Positions 8,080 to 15,110 of a stretch of DNA of 57,082 nucleotides are shown here, in pieces; positions within the stretch are counted from its first letter, which is position 1, and each line of letters opens with the position of its first letter. The DNA is from Sulfurimonas sp. (GTDB lineage: Bacteria > Campylobacterota > Campylobacteria > Campylobacterales > Sulfurimonadaceae): the NCBI RefSeq assembly GCF_028694895.1, contig NZ_JAQVKA010000004.1:1-57082 (forward strand). The letters run 5' to 3'. A program made the translations under genes and the position numbers. A model generated the notes under the pieces. It ran no database searches and was not told where the DNA came from. It saw only the letters and a list, made by a program, of their open reading frames with translations.

Positions 8080-8610
8080 TTATTCTCCTAATCCAAAAAC
8101 ATTTGAGAGTGTATTTATATAGTTAAAATATCCAGTTATTGCAACTGCCTCAAGGATTTGTGCATCACTATAACCTAAATCTCTTATAGCGTCGATATCC
8201 TCTTTTAGTATCTTGTAACTATCTTTTTGTGCAGCTCTTAGGCAGAAGTTTAGAAGAGCTTTTTCTTTTGCATCAATGTTCATGGCATCAACGCCTTGTA
8301 ATATTTTCTCAATTTTCTCATCACTAAGCCCTAGCATTTTTGCGATGCCTTTATGAACATCCACACACATTTTACATCCATTTTCTTTTGAGACTAGAAG
8401 GGCGATAGCCTCTTTTGTGTCATAAGAGAGTGTTGTCTCATCTAGGAGGTATTTTTGAATCATCATATCAGTTGCAAAATAGACTTTTTCATCCATCGCC
8501 ATAAGCTTAAAAATCTCGCCAAGTTTTCCTGTTTTTTCTAGTATAGGACGCGCTCTATCTTGTATAGAAGGAGTCATATCTTCAAATTCTGGTAGTTTAA
8601 TATGTGCCAT
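8080..8610 (-). CDS. Carboxymuconolactone decarboxylase / AhpD-like protein
   Basis: From ATG 8610 (MAHIKLPEF), which has AGGGAAA in front, the product is 176 aa; the longer track start lacks such a site. It carries the AhpD-type motif CKMCVDVHKG at about residue 86, where CxxC plus the nearby histidine form the peroxidase or disulfide-reductase site, and helical core segments typical of the carboxymuconolactone decarboxylase fold. It probably handles peroxide or thiol stress. It is divergent from a MerR-family gene with a 100-base intergenic region holding two palindromes, so that regulator is the obvious candidate to control it. Confidence 0.85.
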   Translation of the reverse strand: MAHIKLPEFEDMTPSIQDRARPILEKTGKLGEIFKLMAMDEKVYFATDMMIQKYLLDETTLSYDTKEAIALLVSKENGCKMCVDVHKGIAKMLGLSDEKIEKILQGVDAMNIDAKEKALLNFCLRAAQKDSYKILKEDIDAIRDLGYSDAQILEAVAITGYFNYINTLSNVFGLGE

Positions 8611-8641
8611 ATTTTCCCTTTTTTTGTTTAGTCTCTTTAAA

Positions 8642-8666
8642 AACGTTAAGTTGTACTTAACGTTTA
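8642..8666. promoter_or_regulatory. Perfect 11-bp inverted repeat, candidate operator
   Basis: AAACGTTAAGT, a TGT spacer and ACTTAACGTTT make a perfect 11+3+11 palindrome. It overlaps the expected transcription start of the AhpD-like gene, about seven bases after the minus-strand TATAAT at 8675-8670, and it lies upstream of the MerR gene. The position suggests an operator; the binding protein is inferred. Confidence 0.6.
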
Positions 8667-8669
8667 GAA

Positions 8670-8700
8670 TTATAGAATACAATTCTTAGATAAAAGTAAA
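8670..8700 (-). promoter_or_regulatory. Divergent promoter with long spacer and second palindrome
   Basis: On the minus strand TATAAT occupies 8675-8670 and a weak TTACTT lies at 8700-8695, a 19-base spacer. Most of the spacer is filled by AGAAT-TGT-ATTCT (8687-8675 on the minus strand), a 5+3+5 palindrome. Overlong 19-20 base spacers with the operator inside them are typical of promoters activated by MerR proteins. The -35 is weak, so this is inference. Confidence 0.45.
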
Positions 8701-8710
8701 CAGGTAAAAG

Positions 8711-9391
8711 ATGAAATATAAAATATCTCAAATAGTAGAACTCACTCAAACTCCAAAATCAACAATTTTATACTACATAAGAGAAGGACTACTTCCAGAG
8801 GCAAAGAAACTAAAATCAAATGTTCATAGATACTCAGATGAGCATGTAGAGCTTTTAGAGTATATAAAGTACATGAAACAAGAGATGGGAAGCTCTAATG
8901 AAGAGATAAAGAGTATGCTAAAAAATAAAAATAGTTCTCTCTCCAGCTCATTTTCTATGATAGCACCTATGATGCAGACACTAGAAAATATCCCAAAAGA
9001 TGCCAAGCACTACACAAAAGAGGAGTTTATAAAAGAGTATGAAGTTGACGTAGAGCTTTTAGAAGAGCTACTAAAAGATGAGATTTTACTGCCTTTAGGG
9101 AGCGATGACTTTACACAAAAAGAGGCTTCTATCGTCAAACTTGTAAAGAACTTTCAAGGTATTGGTGTTGAGTATAGCATCCTAAGGGAGTACGCAAGTC
9201 ATGCAAAAGCGCTCTCTACACTTGAGTATGAGATGCAAAAAAAATTATGTGCAATAAGAGATGATGAGAACTTCTCTACTTTATGGAAGATTATGTTTGA
9301 GACTCTCTTTGTAGCAAAAGAGTACATGCAAGGACGCTCAACACATAAAGTTTTATATGAGGCTCTCAAAGAGGAGATTTCAAAAAAGTAA
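8711..9391 (+). CDS. MerR-family transcriptional regulator
   Basis: The 226-aa protein has an N-terminal winged helix-turn-helix of the MerR type: ISQIVELTQTPKSTILYYIREGLLP (residues 5-29), then HRYSDEHVELLEYIKYM. A dimerisation helix follows, and a large C-terminal region (about residues 95-226) has no cysteine pair of the metal-sensor kind, so the ligand is unknown. An AGGTAAA site precedes the ATG. It is divergent from the AhpD-like/DsrE-like pair and probably regulates that promoter and its own. The effector may be an organic compound or an oxidant; this cannot be read from the sequence. Confidence 0.88.
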   Translation: MKYKISQIVELTQTPKSTILYYIREGLLPEAKKLKSNVHRYSDEHVELLEYIKYMKQEMGSSNEEIKSMLKNKNSSLSSSFSMIAPMMQTLENIPKDAKHYTKEEFIKEYEVDVELLEELLKDEILLPLGSDDFTQKEASIVKLVKNFQGIGVEYSILREYASHAKALSTLEYEMQKKLCAIRDDENFSTLWKIMFETLFVAKEYMQGRSTHKVLYEALKEEISKK

Positions 9392-9404
9392 AGTATTGCT
9401 TTGA

Positions 9405-9410
9405 TATAAT
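9405..9410 (+). promoter_or_regulatory. Putative -10 box for glyQ
   Basis: TTTGATATAATC contains a perfect TATAAT 25 bases before the glyQ ATG, with an AGAGG ribosome binding site between them. It is the same TTTGATATAAT string that precedes the small ORF at 13971. Confidence 0.55.
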
Positions 9411-9435
9411 CTCATAATTTTTAAAAGAGGCAATT

Positions 9436-10317
9436 ATGATAACTTTTAGCGAGATGTTACTAAAACTACAAGAATTTTGGATGAAACAGGGTTGCAATAT
9501 TGTCCAACCTTACGATATTCAAGCGGGAGCTGGAACTTTTCACCCAGCTACATTTTTACGCTCCCTTGACTCAACTCCGTGGGCTGTTGCTTATGTTGCA
9601 CCAAGTCGCCGTCCAACTGATGGAAGATATGGTGAGAACCCAAACCGTCTGGGAAGCTACTACCAGTTTCAAGCACTTATAAAACCATCACCTGACAATA
9701 TCCAAGAGCTATACTTAAAGTCTTTAGAGTACTTAGGACTTGATGTAAAAAACCATGACATCCGTTTTGTAGAGGATAATTGGGAGTCTCCAACTCTCGG
9801 TGCATGGGGGCTTGGCTGGGAAGTTTGGCTAAATGGTATGGAAGTTACACAGTTTACCTACTTCCAACAAGTCGGCGGTATAGAGTGTAATCCAGTCGCA
9901 GTTGAGATAACTTACGGAACAGAGCGCCTTGCGATGTATCTTCAAGGCGTGGACACTGTTTTTGATATAGTTTGGGGCGAGAATGAGCATGGAAAAACTC
10001 TATACAGAGACGTTCACAAAGAAGCAGAGATAGAGTTTAGCAAATACAACTTTGAAGTAGCAGACACTGACATGTTGTTTGCAGAGTTCAACGCAAAAAG
10101 CAACGAGTGCCTAAGAGCCCTAGAAGCTGGGCTTCCTCTTCCTGCATATGACTTATGTATGATGGCAGCAAGCACTTTCAACGTTCTTGACGCTAGAAAA
10201 GCAATCAGCCAAACAGAGAGACAAAACTACATCCTAAAAATCCGCGAACTATCAAAAGGTTGCGCAGAACTCTATAAATCACAAGAAGAAGAGAGAAATA
10301 AGAGGGTTAAGGCGTAA
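9436..10317 (+). CDS. glyQ: Glycyl-tRNA synthetase alpha subunit
   Basis: GlyQ is the catalytic alpha subunit of the bacterial alpha2-beta2 glycyl-tRNA synthetase. The 293-aa length fits, and the opening [15 protein letters not shown] with IQPYD-like [20 protein letters not shown] is diagnostic. Further conserved blocks are [18 protein letters not shown] and [19 protein letters not shown]. The partner glyS is not adjacent, which is usual in this phylum. A palindromic element lies one base after the stop codon and marks the left edge of the accessory island. Confidence 0.97.
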   Translation: MITFSEMLLKLQEFWMKQGCNIVQPYDIQAGAGTFHPATFLRSLDSTPWAVAYVAPSRRPTDGRYGENPNRLGSYYQFQALIKPSPDNIQELYLKSLEYLGLDVKNHDIRFVEDNWESPTLGAWGLGWEVWLNGMEVTQFTYFQQVGGIECNPVAVEITYGTERLAMYLQGVDTVFDIVWGENEHGKTLYRDVHKEAEIEFSKYNFEVADTDMLFAEFNAKSNECLRALEAGLPLPAYDLCMMAASTFNVLDARKAISQTERQNYILKIRELSKGCAELYKSQEEERNKRVKA

Positions 10318-10337
10318 ATATATGACAGATTGTCATG
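10318..10337. repeat. Left copy of paired palindrome flanking the restriction-modification operon
   Basis: ATGACA-GAT-TGTCAT (10322-10336) is a perfect 6+3+6 inverted repeat beginning a few bases after the glyQ stop. The longer string AAATATATGACA...TGTCAT recurs after the endonuclease gene at 13891-13912 with only the three central bases differing. It may be an operator for the methylase operon or a boundary repeat of an inserted module. Confidence 0.7.
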
Positions 10338-10403
10338 AAATAGAACTTTTTTATTTATTTGATCATATACTTCAAAATAATGAAATTTAATTAGGATGAG
10401 AAA

Positions 10404-11291
10404 ATGACTGCACCGCTAAATCAATCTAATTTTACAAAGTATCAACCATTTGTAAAATGGGTTGGTGGTAAAAGGGGTCTTTTATCTCAAATAATTCCTC
10501 TTATTCCAGAGGAATTTAATAACTATTTTGAGCCTTTTGTAGGTGGTGGCGCACTCTTCTTTGAACTTTATTCACTAGGGCTTTTAAAAGATAAAAATGT
10601 CTATCTTTTTGATATAAATTCAGAACTTATCAACGCTTACAATATTGTAAAATCCAATCCTTTTGACTTAGTAAAAGAACTTCAAAAATTTAAAGAAAAA
10701 CACTCTAAAGAGTTTTATTATGAAGTAAGGGCTTGGGATAGAGAAGAAAACTTTTTAAAAAGAAGTGAAATAGAGCGTGCTTCAAGATTTATCTATCTAA
10801 ACAAGACTTGCTTTAACGGGCTTTATCGTGTGAATAGTAAAGGTTATCACAATGTGCCTATTGGGAGTTATAAAAATCCAAATATTTGTGATGAGCTTGT
10901 TATTTATAATGCTAGTGAAGCTCTGCAAAATGCCACGATTTTAAATAATTCATACAAAGATGTGCTTTTACATGCAAAAGCAAATGACTTCGTATATTTT
11001 GATCCTCCGTATTATCCGCTTACACCAACTTCAAGTTTTACCTCTTACAATGAAAATAGTTTTTTAGATAAAGAACAAAGAGAGCTTTTTGAAGTATTTG
11101 ATAAATTAGCAAAACAAAAGAGTCATGTCATGCACTCAAATTCAGATACTAATTTTATAAATGAGTTATATGAAAAATTTGAAATTAAAAATATCCAAGC
11201 TAATAGATTTATCAATAGCAAAAGTAATGGACGCGGAAAGATTAGTGAAGTTTTAGTAAAAAATAACATAAAAGGTTTGTTATGCAAATAA
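10404..11291 (+). CDS. Dam-type DNA adenine methyltransferase, GATC specificity inferred
   Basis: The 295-aa protein is an alpha-class N6-adenine methyltransferase of the Dam/DpnM (D12) family. Motif X is FVKWVGGKRGLL (about residues 12-23), the AdoMet motif I is YFEPFVGGGALFFEL (about residues 41-55), the target-recognition part includes IYLNKTCFNGLYRVNSKG, and catalytic motif IV is DFVYFDPPYYP (about residues 193-203). It should methylate adenine in GATC and protect the host from the DpnII-like enzyme two genes on. Its stop lies ten bases inside the AIPR gene. A GATC site lies in its own upstream region. Composition is more AT-rich than the core genes around it. Confidence 0.93.
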   Translation: MTAPLNQSNFTKYQPFVKWVGGKRGLLSQIIPLIPEEFNNYFEPFVGGGALFFELYSLGLLKDKNVYLFDINSELINAYNIVKSNPFDLVKELQKFKEKHSKEFYYEVRAWDREENFLKRSEIERASRFIYLNKTCFNGLYRVNSKGYHNVPIGSYKNPNICDELVIYNASEALQNATILNNSYKDVLLHAKANDFVYFDPPYYPLTPTSSFTSYNENSFLDKEQRELFEVFDKLAKQKSHVMHSNSDTNFINELYEKFEIKNIQANRFINSKSNGRGKISEVLVKNNIKGLLCK

Positions 11292-12973
11292 TAAAAGCGT
11301 TTCAGGATTTTAAATTAACCGATACTCAAGTTAGTTTAGCATTAGATTTTTATGGAAAAAAATACAAGTTTACAGAAAAATCTATTGCTTACATGTTCTT
11401 TATTCTTGAAGAAATATTTGATCTTCAAGATGATGAAATATACAACTCACTTACTGATACAAGCTTTATTACAAGACAATCTGATTACATAGATAAAAAA
11501 CATTATCCACATGATAGAGGAATAGATGCAATTATTATAGATGAAGAGAATAAAATTGTTCATTTGTTTAATTTTAAACATATATCAAATTATGAAAAAG
11601 CAAAAAATGCTAAGTTTGAAAGTAATGAAATTGATAAAGTTTTAAATTTCCTTACTGCAGTATTTGAAAGAAAACCTGATGCTAACTCAAATCCAAAAAT
11701 ACTTGAAAAACTCAATGAAATTTTTTCTGCACAAGAAAAAGGGGTTATGTTTTCATTCCAAATATATTTTAGTGCAAATATATATGAAGGTTTTACAACA
11801 GATGAAGAAAATAGATTAGCAGAAAGACTGAAAATGTTTAGAGGGACTGGTTTTCAATATATTCTCTTAGATTCTATAGTTCAAAAACTGACCTCCTATA
11901 GTGAACAGCTAGATGCCAGATTTAAAATTGTTGATAATCATTTTTTTGAAAAAAGCGAATTTGGTAGAAGAGCATTAATTGTTGAAATATATGCAAAAGA
12001 TTTAATTAGAATTGTTTCCAATGATAAAGAATTACGCAATAACTTAGAAGCTGATGATATTTTAATAAATCAATCTTATATTAATGAAAATGCTTTTGAA
12101 GATAATGTGAGAGTATATAAAGAACAAGGTACCAATGTTAATAAAAATATTAAAAGTACTGCTTTAGATGAACAAGAGAGTAAAAAGTTTTTCTTTTATA
12201 ATAATGGAATAACTATTACATGTGAGGAATTTGATTATCGTGGGCATAGAGCTATGCCAATAATTTTAAAAGGGTTGCAAATTGTAAATGGCAGTCAGAC
12301 TATCCACTCTCTAAAAGATGCTATGACTGAAAACAAAGATTTTTTTGATGATATTTCTCTATTATGTAGAATATATGAGACAAAAGATCAAAGTTTTAAA
12401 AATAAAATAGCAGAATATACAAATAATCAAAATCCAGTAACTAATCGAGACATTAGATCTATTGATGTTGTTCAAATTAAATTAGAAAAAGAGTTAGTAG
12501 CTTCAGGATATTATTATGAGCGAAAAAAGAATCAACATAAAGACAAGAACAAGGAAGAAAGAATAGATGCTGAAAAACTAGGACAAGCTATGCTAAGCTA
12601 CTATGTACAAATGCCAGGTGAAGCAAAAAATAAAAAGAGTATCATTTTTTCTACTAAATATAATGAAATCTTTGATAACAACATTACAGCTGAGAAAGCT
12701 TTAAAAGCTTACCGTTTATATATTGAAATAGAGAATAAAAAGATCGACCTATTAGAAAGTAAACCTTTTTTATCACATGCAACGTATTACATAATGTATT
12801 TTATTTCTCTCATTGCTTCTAATGATGAATTAATGAATTTTTATGATAAAGCAATCGAGTATATTGAATTTATACGTGGTAAAGAAAAAGAAAAATTAAA
12901 AGAAAAATTCTCAGATGCAGTATTATTTAAAGGGAGTACGCCAAAAGCTTATTTGTCAGAGTTGGGCTTATGA
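11282..12973 (+). CDS. AIPR-family (abortive infection phage resistance) protein
   Basis: The 563-aa protein has the AIPR-domain hallmarks FFFYNNGITITCEEF (about residues 302-316) and LQIVNGSQTIHSL (about residues 333-345), followed by QNPVTNRDIRS. An N-terminal part, RGIDAIIIDEEN ... VHLFNFK (about residues 79-99), resembles the D-(x)n-(E/Q)xK core of nucleases often fused to AIPR, but with Asn at the E/Q position. Family members act in phage defence. The start overlaps the methylase end by ten bases and the stop overlaps the endonuclease start (ATGA), so all three are translated from one message. AT-rich codon use suggests acquisition by transfer. Enzymatic activity is not known. Confidence 0.85.
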   Translation: MQIIKAFQDFKLTDTQVSLALDFYGKKYKFTEKSIAYMFFILEEIFDLQDDEIYNSLTDTSFITRQSDYIDKKHYPHDRGIDAIIIDEENKIVHLFNFKHISNYEKAKNAKFESNEIDKVLNFLTAVFERKPDANSNPKILEKLNEIFSAQEKGVMFSFQIYFSANIYEGFTTDEENRLAERLKMFRGTGFQYILLDSIVQKLTSYSEQLDARFKIVDNHFFEKSEFGRRALIVEIYAKDLIRIVSNDKELRNNLEADDILINQSYINENAFEDNVRVYKEQGTNVNKNIKSTALDEQESKKFFFYNNGITITCEEFDYRGHRAMPIILKGLQIVNGSQTIHSLKDAMTENKDFFDDISLLCRIYETKDQSFKNKIAEYTNNQNPVTNRDIRSIDVVQIKLEKELVASGYYYERKKNQHKDKNKEERIDAEKLGQAMLSYYVQMPGEAKNKKSIIFSTKYNEIFDNNITAEKALKAYRLYIEIENKKIDLLESKPFLSHATYYIMYFISLIASNDELMNFYDKAIEYIEFIRGKEKEKLKEKFSDAVLFKGSTPKAYLSELGL

Positions 12974-13890
12974 TAAAAATGAAATTTGAAATTCTAAAAA
13001 ATACCCTCCAAGATTCAATTTTTACATGGGATTATTTTACTGACTTTGAAAAAGTAAAAAAGAATATAAAGAAAATAGAAAAAGAGCTCAATCTTCTTAA
13101 TTATTTAATAGGCAAAGAAAATCTTGAAGAGGAGTTTTTATCTTTGGTGGAAGAGTATCCTAAAGTAAGAAAGATTTTACCTATTTTAATTGCAATTAGA
13201 AACAATAAATTATCTGAAACATCAGTTATTACAGATGAAGAACTATTAAATGCTGAAAATAAGAAATATATCTTCAATGATCCAATTGATGAAAATATAA
13301 AAAAAGAATTATTAATTTTTTTCAATATTAGTGGATTGAAATACTTATTTGAAAGTAAATCAGTAAAAAACTTAGTTGATTATTGTTATGGTGTTGAAGT
13401 TGGGCTTGATACAAATGCAAGAAAAAATAGAACTGGCAAACTAATGGAAGAACTTTGTGAAAATTTTATGAATAATTTTATCAAAGAGCATAAAGAGTTT
13501 AAATTATTAAGAGAAGCTACAAAAGTTCATATATTAAAAGAATTTAACATAGATGTTAAGACACAAATTGATGCTGATGAAAAAAAGAAAAATGATAGAA
13601 GATTTGATTTTGTACTTTATGATACTAAGAAGCATAAATTATATATATTTGAAGTTAACTATTATAGTAGTAGTGGTTCAAAGCCAAATTCGATTGCGCG
13701 AGAGTATACAGATTTATTTGTTTTATTAAAAAGTCAAAATATTGAATTTGTTTGGATTACAGATGGAAAAGGATGGTTGAAAATGACTAATGCTTTAGAA
13801 CAAACTGTAGAACATAATGATTATGTAATTAATCTTGACATGTTAAAAAATGGAATTCTCGAAGAAATAGTTCTCAGCAAATCTTACTAA
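12970..13890 (+). CDS. DpnII/MboI-family type II restriction endonuclease (GATC)
   Basis: The 306-aa protein aligns by eye with DpnII along its length: WDYFTDFEKVKKNI near the start, LNLLNYLIGKENL, LVDYCYGVEVGLDTNARKNRTG (middle), then RRFDFVLYD and YIFEVNYYSSSGSKPN (about residues 208-240), which hold the nuclease core acidic residues. The C-terminal FVWITDGKGW is also shared. DpnII cuts unmethylated GATC and is paired with a Dam-type methylase, present two genes upstream. The start overlaps the AIPR stop. All core motifs are present and the frame is intact, so it is likely active. A palindrome follows the stop immediately. Confidence 0.92.
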   Translation: MIKMKFEILKNTLQDSIFTWDYFTDFEKVKKNIKKIEKELNLLNYLIGKENLEEEFLSLVEEYPKVRKILPILIAIRNNKLSETSVITDEELLNAENKKYIFNDPIDENIKKELLIFFNISGLKYLFESKSVKNLVDYCYGVEVGLDTNARKNRTGKLMEELCENFMNNFIKEHKEFKLLREATKVHILKEFNIDVKTQIDADEKKKNDRRFDFVLYDTKKHKLYIFEVNYYSSSGSKPNSIAREYTDLFVLLKSQNIEFVWITDGKGWLKMTNALEQTVEHNDYVINLDMLKNGILEEIVLSKSY

Positions 13891-13912
13891 AATATATGAC
13901 AATTTGTCATAT
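13891..13912. repeat. Right copy of paired palindrome flanking the restriction-modification operon
   Basis: ATATGACAA-T-TTGTCATAT (13894-13912) is a perfect 9+1+9 inverted repeat just after the endonuclease stop. It repeats the element found after glyQ. It lies 26 bases upstream of the TATAAT of the next transcription unit, a position compatible with regulator binding. No T tract adjoins it, so it is not a standard terminator. Confidence 0.7.
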
Positions 13913-13938
13913 TATCACTCTCTCTTTTTTCAATTTGA

Positions 13939-13944
13939 TATAAT
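13939..13944 (+). promoter_or_regulatory. Putative -10 box for the small ORF and second methyltransferase
   Basis: TTTGATATAATA gives a perfect TATAAT 26 bases before the ATG at 13971, followed by an AGAGG ribosome binding site. It indicates that the second methyltransferase unit is transcribed separately from the restriction operon. Confidence 0.55.
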
Positions 13945-13970
13945 ATTTTATATTAATAAAAGAGGTTTTC

Positions 13971-14243
13971 ATGAATACTACTTATTTCAAATCCCTTTAT
14001 ATCTTAGATGTAGATACGCTAGAAACAGAGGTTGCAGACCATCTTGTTATGTGCGGTACGCAAAATTGGGAGCATTATTATGATCTGTGCCCACAAGAGG
14101 CGCATGTAGAGACTTTGCAAGATATTGTTCTTATAGAGTTTAAAGATAAAAAAACATTTCAAAGTTTTATTACAACTAATGAAACTATAGATTATTCTTT
14201 AGAGCATGAAAATCCTTTGGTACTGATTCATGGCAAAGATTAA
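13971..14243 (+). CDS. Small protein of unknown function paired with a methyltransferase
   Basis: I do not recognise this 90-aa protein. It has no signal peptide or membrane segment, is acidic, and has the look of a small alpha/beta fold (strands SLYILDV, DIVLIEFKD, PLVLIHG). Two cysteines (MCG and LCP) do not form a known motif. A promoter and an AGAGG site precede it, and its last 14 bases overlap the start of the methyltransferase gene, so the two are translationally coupled. A regulatory, specificity or inhibitor role is possible but nothing in the sequence decides it. Confidence 0.7.
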   Translation: MNTTYFKSLYILDVDTLETEVADHLVMCGTQNWEHYYDLCPQEAHVETLQDIVLIEFKDKKTFQSFITTNETIDYSLEHENPLVLIHGKD

Positions 14244-14979
14244 AAAACTTCACCCTGAAGAGTTTGAACTAGAGTGTGCAACAGTTTGGAGCTTTAGAAG
14301 ACGTGGGAATTGGGCGACTCATAACTCAAAATATAGAGGAAATTGGGCACCTGAAGTTGTTCGTAATCTTATACTTAGATATTCACAAGAGAAAGATTGT
14401 TTGTTAGATCCGATGATTGGCGGAGGAACAACTGCTGTTGAGTGTAAACTTTTAAACCGTCGTCTTTTAGCCTTAGATATCAATCCAAACGCGATAGAAC
14501 TGACAAATAATGCGCTTAATTTTGAATGTGAATACAATCCTAGAATAAGAGTTGAGTTAAATGATGCTAGAAATTTGTCAATCTTAAAAGATGAAACAAT
14601 AGACTTCATTTTAAATCATCCACCTTATGCAGACATAATCAAGTATAGTGATAAAAAGATAGAAGAAGACCTATCAAATATACATGATTTAGAAAAGTTT
14701 TGTGATGAGATGGAAAAAGTTGCAAATGAGTTTTATAGAGTTTTGAAAAAAGATAAATATTGTGCAATCTTGATAGGCGATACTAGAAGAAATAAAATGT
14801 ATCAACCTATGGCTTTTATGGTGATGCAAAGATTTTTAAAAGTTGGTTTCGAGCTCAAAGAAGACATAATCAAACATCAACATAATTGTAAAGCTACAGG
14901 CTTTTGGGTAAACAAAAGTAAAGAAGCAAATTTTTTGCTTATTATGCATGAGCACCTTTTTGTATTTAAAAAGAGTTAG
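14230..14979 (+). CDS. DNA methyltransferase (amino-methyltransferase fold, HPPY motif), no endonuclease partner visible
   Basis: The 249-aa protein has an N-terminal RGNWATHNSKYRGNWAPEVV block (about residues 18-37), the AdoMet motif I DPMIGGGTTAVE (about residues 59-70), LALDINPNAIE (motif II), and LNHPPYADIIKYS (about residues 130-142) as catalytic motif IV. The order X-I-IV matches gamma-type N6-adenine or N4-cytosine DNA methylases. The residue before PPY is His rather than the usual Asp, Asn or Ser. The next gene is a helicase, so it is either an orphan methylase or the remnant of a restriction system. Recognition sequence is unknown. Confidence 0.82.
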   Translation: MAKIKKLHPEEFELECATVWSFRRRGNWATHNSKYRGNWAPEVVRNLILRYSQEKDCLLDPMIGGGTTAVECKLLNRRLLALDINPNAIELTNNALNFECEYNPRIRVELNDARNLSILKDETIDFILNHPPYADIIKYSDKKIEEDLSNIHDLEKFCDEMEKVANEFYRVLKKDKYCAILIGDTRRNKMYQPMAFMVMQRFLKVGFELKEDIIKHQHNCKATGFWVNKSKEANFLLIMHEHLFVFKKS

Positions 14980-14980
14980 T

Positions 14981-15082
14981 TTTATCCGCAAAAATATCCG
15001 CAATTTTTATTTTTTTAAAATATACAAAAGCCATAAATAGGGTATAAAAAGGCATAATACATTAACAAAAATATCCGCAATT
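14981..15082 (+). repeat. Short TATCCGCAA repeat cluster between methyltransferase and recD2
   Basis: TATCCGCAA occurs three times (14983-14991, 14995-15003, 15072-15080). The last two belong to an identical 17-base direct repeat CAAAAATATCCGCAATT at 14989-15005 and 15066-15082. The rest of this 130-base gap is very AT-rich and holds no gene. The copies could be protein binding sites or scars of recombination at the right edge of the island. Confidence 0.6.
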
Positions 15083-15110
15083 AATATATAAAAATATATA
15101 GGTTTAAAAC

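Noticed and set aside
10318-10403. Integration into a tRNA gene at the left edge of the island
   Set aside because: No tRNA-like sequence is present next to glyQ or recD2, and no integrase gene is seen in the window.
10318-13912. Palindromes after glyQ and after the endonuclease gene as intrinsic terminators
   Set aside because: Neither is followed directly by a T tract; the nearest T6 runs start more than ten bases later, and the stems are AT-rich. They may end transcription by another route, but the sequence does not support a standard terminator.
14981-15082. TATCCGCAA repeats as a CRISPR array
   Set aside because: The units are 9-17 bases with unequal spacing of 3 and 68 bases, and no cas gene is in the window.
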